Assembly: GCA_030532815.1 (NCBI GenBank)
Contig: JAUNKI010000039.1
Span: 1 to 13,540, forward strand
DNA length: 13,540 nt
Source: Leptotrichiaceae bacterium
GTDB taxonomy: Bacteria; Fusobacteriota; Fusobacteriia; Fusobacteriales; Leptotrichiaceae
Direction: 5' to 3'
The notes below the pieces were generated by a model. It was given only the letters and a program-made list of their open reading frames with translations. It did not search any database and was not told the DNA's origin. Position numbers and translations under genes: made by a program. This document shows positions 1 through 6,055 of the stretch, in pieces; position 1 is the stretch's first letter; the number at the start of each line of letters is the position of its first letter.

Positions 1-100
1 GAATTAAAAAAACGGAAATGACGGATTTTTATAAATTTATTAAATATAAAAAAGTGAAGAAATAAATAAACTGATAGGTGAATATATAAGTTAAAAAAGG

Positions 101-129
101 TTGCAAATTACTTTAAAATGTGATATTAT
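101..129 (+). promoter_or_regulatory. Sigma-70 type promoter with extended -10
   Basis: TTGCAA at 101-106 (-35) is followed by a 17-nt spacer and TATTAT at 124-129 (-10). A TG one base before the -10 (121-122) gives the extended TGnTATTAT form. The predicted transcription start is near 136. This is the best promoter in the window by motif and spacing. It lies about 28 bp upstream of a terminator-like palindrome, so it drives either the rimP operon through an attenuator or a very short RNA. Confidence 0.6.
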
Positions 130-156
130 ATGTATAGGAGCAAAATATTGAGACAG

Positions 157-180
157 AAAGAGTGGGATATCCCACTCTTT
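157..180. terminator. 24-bp perfect palindrome, probable intrinsic terminator or attenuator
   Basis: Bases 157-180 equal their own reverse complement. As RNA this gives a 10-bp stem, AAAGAGUGGG paired with CCCACUCUUU, capped by AUAU. It is followed by ACUUUUG, a modest U-rich tail, so the stem ends in UUU and the tail supplies four more U. The purine run before the stem gives a weaker U-tract on the other strand. It could terminate the gene upstream of the window or attenuate the transcript from the promoter at 101-129. A DNA-binding operator is an alternative. Confidence 0.5.
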
Positions 181-189
181 ACTTTTGAA

Positions 190-319
190 TTCTTCCTTTT
201 TATAAAAAGGTTGAACCAAAAAACTTTTTTTACGCTTTTTTGGCGATCAAAAAATAATTCAATACAAATTTTACTAAAGCTCAAAAATGTCTGTTCGCTG
301 TAAAATTTGAATATTAAAG
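190..319 (+). repeat. Structured intergenic repeat, copy 1
   Basis: A second copy occurs at 13386-13540 in the same orientation. The shared core 249-305 matches 13416-13472 at 53 of 57 positions, and the right arm 301-319 matches 13522-13540 with two differences; all six differences are transitions. Two hairpins are visible. Stem I pairs 190-201 with 204-215, with two internal T-T mismatches. Stem II pairs 258-274 with 300-318 and contains a perfect 10-bp core, CAAATTTTAC with GTAAAATTTG. Relative to copy 2 this copy carries a 25-nt segment (224-248) flanked by A6 runs; its C2A6 at 216-223 pairs with T6G2 at 236-243. It encodes nothing recognisable. Confidence 0.75.
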
Positions 320-343
320 GAGACTTAAAATTGTAGAAATGGT

Positions 344-372
344 TTTAAATAAAAGTGCAGTTAAATTATAAT
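344..372 (+). promoter_or_regulatory. Candidate rimP promoter with consensus TATAAT
   Basis: A perfect TATAAT at 367-372 has TTTAAA (344-349, four of six -35 bases) 17 nt upstream. The predicted start near 379 would give a leader of about 73 nt that avoids the upstream palindrome and repeat. In such AT-rich DNA a TATAAT can arise by chance, so this is a candidate only. Confidence 0.4.
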
Positions 373-452
373 GAAAATAGAAATACATACTTGAATTATA
401 AATAAAAACCCGACATTTAAGTTATTTTAATGAAAAAATATGAGGTGATATT

Positions 453-941
453 ATGGAAGAAATTTTAAGTAAATTCGAAAATGAAATTCAGGAGCATTTA
501 AAAAGTATGAATTTGGAGCTTTCAGATTTGGAATATGTTCAGGAAGGAGGATACAATTATTTAAGAATATATGTTGAAAAAGAAGACGGAACAACAAGTC
601 TGGATGATTGTATCGAATTTAGCGGAAAAATAGACGGACTGGCAGATGATTTAATAAAAGATAAATTTTTTCTTGAAGTATCTACACCGGGAATTGAAAG
701 AAAACTGAAAAAAGCAAAGGACTTTTTAAGATTTTCCGGAGAAAAGATAAAATTATATTCAAAAAGTCAGATAGAAGGTAAGAAAACTTTTGAAGGAAAA
801 CTGGAAAAATTTGAAGAAGATACAATTTTTTTAAATGATATAAATATGGGAAAAGTAATTGAAATACCGTTATCAAAACTGAAAAAAGCAAATTTAATAT
901 ATGAATTGCCAAATGACATATTAGAGAAAGAGGAGGAGTAA
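453..941 (+). CDS. rimP: Ribosome maturation factor RimP
   Basis: RimP (162 aa, the usual length for the family) is a cytoplasmic factor that binds the maturing 30S subunit and helps assemble ribosomal proteins around S12. The diagnostic motif is L-E-V-S-T-P-G-I-E-R at residues 74-83, close to the family's LEVSSPGIDR. It is preceded by the RIYVEKEDGTTSLDDC segment typical of the N-terminal alpha/beta domain. The C-terminal part, from about residue 90, fits the Sm-like beta-barrel domain. ATG at 453 follows an AGGTG site at 443-447 with a 5-nt spacer. Its stop overlaps the nusA start (TAATG), the standard rimP-nusA coupling. It is the first gene of the operon. Confidence 0.95.
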   Translation: MEEILSKFENEIQEHLKSMNLELSDLEYVQEGGYNYLRIYVEKEDGTTSLDDCIEFSGKIDGLADDLIKDKFFLEVSTPGIERKLKKAKDFLRFSGEKIKLYSKSQIEGKKTFEGKLEKFEEDTIFLNDINMGKVIEIPLSKLKKANLIYELPNDILEKEEE

Positions 942-2101
942 TGAAATCAAAAGATCAAAGAATCTTTTTAGAAGCACTTGATGAACTGGAAAAAGAAAAG
1001 GGAATAATTAAGGAAGAATTACTGGAAGCAGTTGAAACGGCTCTTTTAGCAGCATATAAAAAAAATTACGGTGAAAAGGACAATGCTGAAATTTCCATAA
1101 ACCGTGAAACAGGAGAAGTAAAGGTTTTTTCCAGAAAAAAAGTAGTTGAGAATGTGGAAAAGCCTGAAGAGGAAATTAGTCTTGAAGATGCACGGACTAT
1201 AAAAAAACGGTCGAAAATAGGCGATACTGTAGATCTTGAAATAAATGCGGAAAATTTTAAAAGAAATGCCATTCAGAATGCAAAACAGATTGTTGTTCAG
1301 AAAGTCAGGGAATGTGAAAAGAAAAACATTTTCAACAGATTTAAACAAATTGAAAAGTCAGTTGTATCGGCAGTAGTGAGGAAAACTGATGAAAAAGGGA
1401 GTCTTTATATTGATATAAACGGATTGGAAGCAATCATACCTGAAAAAGAGCTGTCGCCCATTGACAAGTTTGTTCAGGGAGACAGGTTGAAATTATATGT
1501 AGGAAATGTAGAAGAAGCTACAAAATATACCAAATGTTTTTTATCAAGAAAAGTCGAAGAGTTAATGATAGGACTTTTAAATATAGAAATACCTGAAATT
1601 GAAGACGGTACTATAGAAATAAAGCAGATTGCAAGGGAGGCGGGAAGCAGGACTAAAGTCGCCGTTTATTCTGAAGATCCGAATCTTGATGTAAAAGGTG
1701 CATGCATAGGTAAAAACGGTATGAGAATACAAAGTATCATCAGTGAACTTAAAGGTGAAAAAGTAGACATAGTACTCTGGAATGAGGATATAAGACACTT
1801 TGTCAAAAATGCTTTGAATCCTGCAGAAGTAATTTCCGTTGAAATAATAGAACAGGACGGAGAACAGGTAGCAAGAGTGGAAGTGGAAGAAAATCAGCTG
1901 TCTCTTGCAATCGGTAAAAAAGGACAAAATTCAAGACTGGCAGCTAAACTGTGCGGAATAAAGATTGATATTCATATAGTGCAGGCAGAGGAAGAAAAAG
2001 GAGAAGCAGCCGACGGGACTGAAGAAAATACAGAAGTAACGGAAATAAAAGAAACAGAGGAAATAGAAAAAGAAGAAGAAATAGGAGAAACAGGAGAATA
2101 A
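941..2101 (+). CDS. nusA: Transcription termination/antitermination factor NusA
   Basis: NusA (386 aa) binds RNA polymerase and nascent RNA and modulates pausing, intrinsic termination and rRNA antitermination. An N-terminal polymerase-binding domain spans about residues 1-125, followed by S1 (about 135-200). KH1 has a GKNG loop at 257-260 and KH2 has GKKG at 325-328, inside the hallmark LAIGKKGQNSRLA. The E. coli C-terminal acidic repeats are absent, as in most non-proteobacterial NusA. Instead residues 349-386 form a low-complexity tail with 17 glutamates in 38 residues, probably disordered. In KH1 the usual DPVGACVG reads DVKGACIG. The ATG overlaps the rimP stop by one base and follows AGAGGAGG. 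NusA autoregulates this operon in E. coli; whether it does here is unknown. Confidence 0.97.
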   Translation: MKSKDQRIFLEALDELEKEKGIIKEELLEAVETALLAAYKKNYGEKDNAEISINRETGEVKVFSRKKVVENVEKPEEEISLEDARTIKKRSKIGDTVDLEINAENFKRNAIQNAKQIVVQKVRECEKKNIFNRFKQIEKSVVSAVVRKTDEKGSLYIDINGLEAIIPEKELSPIDKFVQGDRLKLYVGNVEEATKYTKCFLSRKVEELMIGLLNIEIPEIEDGTIEIKQIAREAGSRTKVAVYSEDPNLDVKGACIGKNGMRIQSIISELKGEKVDIVLWNEDIRHFVKNALNPAEVISVEIIEQDGEQVARVEVEENQLSLAIGKKGQNSRLAAKLCGIKIDIHIVQAEEEKGEAADGTEENTEVTEIKETEEIEKEEEIGETGE

Positions 2102-2137
2102 TTTTAAATATTTAAAAAAACGGAAAGTGGATAATAC

Positions 2138-2692
2138 ATGCCTGAAAGAATGTGTATATGTTGTAGAAATAAAGGGAAAAAAGAAGGATTTTTCAGAATA
2201 TCCCTTATTGACAGTAAATATGTTTTTGATGAAAATATGAAGATACAGAGTAGAGGAACTTATATATGTAAAAAATCTCAATGTATTGAAAAATTGTCAA
2301 AACATAAAAAATATAATATTGAAATAACAGAACTGCTGAAGATGTTAAAAAAAATTGAAAAAACAGGAAAAAACATAATTGACATTTTGCGGCCGATGAA
2401 AAATTCCGAATATTTTATATTCGGAATAGATGAAAATATCGAAGGAGTTAAAAAAAATAAAGTGAAGCTTTTAATAATTCCGTCAGATATTAATAAAAAA
2501 TATATTGAAGAATTTATAAAATTAAAAGAAAAATTCAATGTGAAAATTATTGAAGTTGAAAGGAAAACTGATTTGAGAGATATTTTTCAGAAAGATGTAA
2601 ATGTAATAGGAATTTTTGATAAAAAGGTCGTAAACGGGATATTAAATAAAGTGGAGGTGACAGATGAAAGTAAGAGTACACGAATTGGCTAA
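2138..2692 (+). CDS. ylxR: YlxR-type RNA-binding protein fused to an L7Ae/YlxQ-like domain
   Basis: The N-terminal part (residues 1 to about 70) is a YlxR (DUF448) domain. It shows R-M-C-I-C-C-R at 4-10 and SRGTYICKKSQCIEK at 38-52, matching the family's RGAYVC...C signature. Residues about 80-173 resemble the L7Ae-like protein YlxQ: a GIDENIEGVKKNKVKLLIIPSD segment matches the gene-family pattern SGEDLVVKEIRNARAKLVLLTED, and the V-I-G-I-F-D strand near 156-161 matches the domain's last strand. In Firmicutes ylxR and ylxQ are adjacent separate genes at this same place in the nusA operon; here they form one 184-aa protein. YlxR has been reported to bind RNase P RNA. The ATG has a weak site (GGAAAGTGG, 7-nt spacer). 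The 3' end overlaps infB by 29 nt. The L7Ae call rests on pattern, not on a search. Confidence 0.85.
   Translation: MPERMCICCRNKGKKEGFFRISLIDSKYVFDENMKIQSRGTYICKKSQCIEKLSKHKKYNIEITELLKMLKKIEKTGKNIIDILRPMKNSEYFIFGIDENIEGVKKNKVKLLIIPSDINKKYIEEFIKLKEKFNVKIIEVERKTDLRDIFQKDVNVIGIFDKKVVNGILNKVEVTDESKSTRIG
2653..2660 (+). promoter_or_regulatory. infB ribosome binding site inside the ylxR gene
   Basis: GGAGGTGA lies within the last codons of the YlxR fusion gene, 3 nt before the infB ATG at 2664. This perfect site fixes the infB start despite the 29-nt overlap and suggests translational coupling. Confidence 0.85.
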
Positions 2693-5645
2693 AGAGCTGG
2701 GCTATGAAAAAAGCGGAAGTTTTATTGAAAAAATAAGTGAAATAGGAATTAAGGATAAAAAGCCGGTAAGCGGTTTGACCGATGATGAAGTAAAATTGAT
2801 AAAAGAAAAGCTTTCAAATAATAAAAGCAGTAAAAAAAGTGAGGGAAAAGAAATAAAATCTTCAGAGCAGAAAGAACATATTATAAAAGAAAAACTGGTT
2901 TTTAATACAAAAAATAGCCAAATTAAAAAACCTGAAGTTAAGCAGGAGAGTATAAAAGAAATGCCGAAAAATAAAAGTAGTGAAAATGTAACGGCTGAAA
3001 AGGAAAGAAAACCTTTTAAAGCTGAAAATACTGAAAAAATTCATGACAAGAAAGAAGAAAAATCTCATAGAGAAGTTCATGCAACTGTAAAAGAAAACAA
3101 GGAAAACAGTGTTTCCGAAAAGGAATATTCAAGAAGCGGTTTTAACAGAAATGAAAAGAGACATCATAATTCACACAATCATTCACATAATGAAAGAAGA
3201 CATGATAATAACAGACATAACGAAAATAGAAACCGTGAAAGATTTGACAGAAATTCGGGAAAAAGTTTCGACAGAAACGACAGAAATGACCGAAATGATA
3301 AAGGAAATTATCAGGGAAGAGACGGAAAACAGCAGTATCAGTCAAGGGACGGAAATAGAGAGCGTCAGGGAGACAACAGATTTAACAGAAATAACAGAGA
3401 CGGACAGAACAATAGGGACGGTCAAGGTCAGAACAATAGAAATTTTGACAGAACGGATAAGGGAAATTATCAGAATAGAGGAAATTTCCAAAATAGGGAC
3501 AGTCAAGGAAATAGAGACAACAAAAAATTTGACAGAGATAAAAAAGATTTCAAAAAGAGAGACGGAAAATCTTCTTTTGATAATAAATTTGATAACAAAG
3601 ATAAAGAAGATTTTAAAAATGATAGAGGATTCGGAAATAAAGGTAAAAAGGAAACGCCTAAAAATGATACATCGGGAGCTGCACCTATAACTGAAAAGCC
3701 TAAAGGAAATATAAAAGGAAAAGCAAAATTTGATAAAAAGAAATATGAAAAGGAAAAGAAACAGAAAGAAGAAGAAAAAAAATTAAGAGAATTAAGATCC
3801 GATTTTAGAAAAGACGATAAAAAGAAAAAAAGCAGGAAAAAACAGGAAAAGGTTATGAAAGATGAAATAATAAGAATAGAAGGCGAAAGCATAGGAATGA
3901 TAACAATAAGAGAAGAAATTGTTATTAAAGATCTGGCAGAAAAACTGGGAATAAATGTTTCGGATATTATAAAGAAATTTTTTATGCAGGGAAAAATCCT
4001 GACTGCAAATGCCATTTTATCCTTTGAAGAAGCTGAAGAGATTGCCCTTGATTATGAAGTTATCGTGGAAAAAGAAGAAGTACAGGAAATAAGTTACGGG
4101 GAAAAATACAATCTTGAAATAGAAGACAAAGAACAGGATCTTATAACGAGAGCTCCCGTTATTACTATTATGGGACACGTAGATCACGGAAAGACATCAC
4201 TTCTTGATGCATTAAGACATACTAATGTCATTGAAGGTGAAGCAGGAGGAATAACTCAAAGAATAGGGGCTTATCAGGTAAACTGGAAAGGTCAGAAAAT
4301 TACATTTATTGATACTCCCGGTCACGAAGCATTTACCGAAATGCGGGCAAGGGGAGCAAATATTACGGATATTTCAATACTGATAGTTGCCGCAGATGAC
4401 GGAGTAAAACCTCAGACTGTGGAAGCAATTTCCCATGCCAAAGAAGCAGGAGTACCTATTATTGTTGCAATAAATAAAATAGACAAACCCGGAGCGGATC
4501 CGATGAAAGTCAGAACGGAGCTTACCGAATACAACTTAATGTCACCTGACTGGGGAGGAAATACGGAATTTGTGGAAATTTCGGCAAAACAGAAAATAAA
4601 TCTGGAAGAACTTCTGGAAACAATACTAATTACTTCGGAACTTCTTGAGCTGAAAGCAAATCCTAAGAAAAGAGCTAAAGCAGTAGTTGTGGAATCAAGA
4701 CTTGACCCTAAAATGGGAGCCGTTGCCGATGTACTGATACAGGAAGGTGAACTCGAAATCGGAGATATATTTGTAGCGGGAGAAGCTCATGGAAGAGTCA
4801 GATCAATGGTTGATGACAGAGGTAATAAAATCGAAAAGGCATTTTTATCCCAACCTGTGGAAATAACAGGCTTCAGTGATGTTCCCAATGCAGGTGACGT
4901 ACTGTATGGAGTAAACAACGACAAACAAGCTAAAAAAATAGTCGAAGATTTTATAAAAGAAAAGAAAGTAAATGAACAGAATAAGAAAAAACATATTTCA
5001 TTGGAAAGTCTGTCTCAGGAACTGGAAGAACAGCAGCTGAAAGAATTGAAATGTATTATAAGAGCTGATTCCAAAGGTTCGGTAGAAGCACTGAAGGAGT
5101 CTTTACAGAAACTGTCAAATGATAAAGTAATGATAAATATTATTCAGGCAAGTGCGGGAGCCGTAACCGAAGGTGACGTAAAACTTGCTGAAGCTTCCAA
5201 TGCAATAATCGTTGCATTTAATGTAAGACCTACTACTCCTGCAAGAAACGAAGCGGAAAAATCCGGAGTGGAAATAAGAAATTACAACGTAATCTATCAT
5301 GTGACCGAAGAAATCGAAAAAGCAATGACCGGAATGCTTGATCCTGAATATAGAGAAGTATATTTCGGAAGAATAGAAGTCAAACAGGTATTTAAAATTT
5401 CCAATGTGGGAAATATTGCCGGAGCTGTAGTCGTAGACGGAAAAGTAAGCAGAACATCAAAAATAAGGATTATAAGAGACGGAATAATTATTTTTGACGG
5501 AGAGCTTGAGTCACTGAAAAGATTTAAGGATGATGCTAAAGAAGTTGTCATGGGACAGGAATGCGGAATCGGAATTAAGGATTTCAATGATATAAAAGAA
5601 GGAGATATAATAGAATCATATATTCTGGAAGAAATAGCAAGGTAG
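2664..5645 (+). CDS. infB: Translation initiation factor IF-2
   Basis: IF-2 (993 aa) is the GTPase that delivers initiator fMet-tRNA to the 30S subunit and promotes 50S joining. Residues 1-50 form the first IF2_N domain. A long charged linker follows to about 400: His-rich around 167-185, then Asn/Arg/Asp/Gly/Gln-rich to about 330, with DKGNYQ repeated at 212 and 265. A second IF2_N domain lies at about 405-470. The G domain has G1 GHVDHGKT 504-511, G3 DTPGHE 550-555, G4 NKID 604-607 and G5 SAK 640-642, all intact. Domains II, III and C fill the rest. An in-frame ATG at codon 398, with AGGA 7 nt upstream, could start a short isoform as known for E. coli IF-2. The purine-rich linker creates a long spurious ORF in another frame. 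Confidence 0.97.
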   Translation: MKVRVHELAKELGYEKSGSFIEKISEIGIKDKKPVSGLTDDEVKLIKEKLSNNKSSKKSEGKEIKSSEQKEHIIKEKLVFNTKNSQIKKPEVKQESIKEMPKNKSSENVTAEKERKPFKAENTEKIHDKKEEKSHREVHATVKENKENSVSEKEYSRSGFNRNEKRHHNSHNHSHNERRHDNNRHNENRNRERFDRNSGKSFDRNDRNDRNDKGNYQGRDGKQQYQSRDGNRERQGDNRFNRNNRDGQNNRDGQGQNNRNFDRTDKGNYQNRGNFQNRDSQGNRDNKKFDRDKKDFKKRDGKSSFDNKFDNKDKEDFKNDRGFGNKGKKETPKNDTSGAAPITEKPKGNIKGKAKFDKKKYEKEKKQKEEEKKLRELRSDFRKDDKKKKSRKKQEKVMKDEIIRIEGESIGMITIREEIVIKDLAEKLGINVSDIIKKFFMQGKILTANAILSFEEAEEIALDYEVIVEKEEVQEISYGEKYNLEIEDKEQDLITRAPVITIMGHVDHGKTSLLDALRHTNVIEGEAGGITQRIGAYQVNWKGQKITFIDTPGHEAFTEMRARGANITDISILIVAADDGVKPQTVEAISHAKEAGVPIIVAINKIDKPGADPMKVRTELTEYNLMSPDWGGNTEFVEISAKQKINLEELLETILITSELLELKANPKKRAKAVVVESRLDPKMGAVADVLIQEGELEIGDIFVAGEAHGRVRSMVDDRGNKIEKAFLSQPVEITGFSDVPNAGDVLYGVNNDKQAKKIVEDFIKEKKVNEQNKKKHISLESLSQELEEQQLKELKCIIRADSKGSVEALKESLQKLSNDKVMINIIQASAGAVTEGDVKLAEASNAIIVAFNVRPTTPARNEAEKSGVEIRNYNVIYHVTEEIEKAMTGMLDPEYREVYFGRIEVKQVFKISNVGNIAGAVVVDGKVSRTSKIRIIRDGIIIFDGELESLKRFKDDAKEVVMGQECGIGIKDFNDIKEGDIIESYILEEIAR

Positions 5646-5677
5646 TCTGGTCATTTTTAGCAGTAAAGTTAAATAAT

Positions 5678-5684
5678 GAGGTGA
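5678..5684 (+). promoter_or_regulatory. rbfA ribosome binding site that decides the start
   Basis: GAGGTGA sits 5 nt before ATG 5690. An in-frame GTG at 5681 lies within this site and so cannot be the start; using it would add three false residues (Met-Arg-Lys). Confidence 0.85.
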
Positions 5685-5689
5685 GAAAA

Positions 5690-6052
5690 ATGAATGACAG
5701 AAGAAAAAAAGGTCTTGAAAAGGAAATAGCAAGAATAGTAGGAATGACTATTTTAACTGAAATAAAAAATGAAAAAATAAAAAATCTTGTTTCCGTTCAT
5801 AAAGTGGAACTGACAAAGGACGGAAGATATCTTGATTTGACATTTTCGATTTTAGATCTGAAAAATAATATCAATAGAGAAAAAATAATAGAAGATCTGG
5901 AGAAGCTGAAAGGGTTTTTCAGAAAGATAATAGGTTCACAACTGTCAATAAGATTTGTTCCTGAAGTGAGAATTCATCTTGATGACAGTGTGGAACACGG
6001 GATTAAAATATCTTCAATACTGAATGAAATAAAGCAGAAGGACAGTGAATAA
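5690..6052 (+). CDS. rbfA: 30S ribosome-binding factor RbfA
   Basis: RbfA (120 aa from the ATG at 5690) binds near the 5'-end helix of 16S rRNA and is needed for late 30S maturation and cold adaptation in model bacteria. It has the family pattern: an N-terminal helix MNDRRKKGLEKEIARIV, a central V-S-V-H-K-V-E-L-T-K-D-G-R-Y-L strand region, and FRKIIGSQLSIRFVPEVRIHLDDSVEHG near the C-terminus, corresponding to the family's LR..LG..L.LR..PEL.F..D.S...G. The family's KH-fold helix kink is not resolvable by eye. It follows infB by 44 nt and sits 3 nt before the recJ start used here. The position right after infB matches the classic operon. Confidence 0.93.
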   Translation: MNDRRKKGLEKEIARIVGMTILTEIKNEKIKNLVSVHKVELTKDGRYLDLTFSILDLKNNINREKIIEDLEKLKGFFRKIIGSQLSIRFVPEVRIHLDDSVEHGIKISSILNEIKQKDSE

Positions 6053-6055
6053 ACT

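Larger units (their letters stand above)
66..452. other. Gene-free leader region upstream of rimP
   Basis: This stretch has no convincing gene. It holds a promoter at 101-129, a 24-bp perfect palindrome at 157-180, a structured repeat at 190-319 and a TATAAT-containing promoter candidate at 344-372. It ends in the rimP ribosome binding site. Before it, a frame open from base 3 ends in TAA at 63-65 (Lys/Ile/Tyr-rich, about 20 codons). This could be the C-terminus of an upstream gene but is too short to judge. If transcription starts at the first promoter, the rimP mRNA would have a leader of about 315 nt containing at least three hairpins. Confidence 0.6.

Noticed and set aside
1..65. Possible C-terminus of an upstream gene, frame open from base 3 to TAA at 63-65
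   Set aside because: Only about 20 codons are visible, another frame also ends plausibly at 19-21, and composition is too AT-rich to decide.
148..303. A 51-codon frame starting with TTG, preceded by AGGAG at 136-140
   Set aside because: It runs straight through the palindrome and the repeat, the frame is not kept in the second repeat copy, and the product (Phe/Lys/Leu-rich) has no recognisable features. The AGGAG would sit at the very 5' end of the transcript.
3109..3690. A 193-codon + strand frame inside infB
   Set aside because: It is the +1 frame of the repetitive, purine-rich IF-2 linker; the Glu/Thr/Ile/Arg composition is a direct by-product and infB is clearly the coding frame.
5681..5689. 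GTG start for rbfA adding three residues
   Set aside because: The GTG is part of the GAGGTGA Shine-Dalgarno site; ATG 5690 at a 5-nt spacer is the start.
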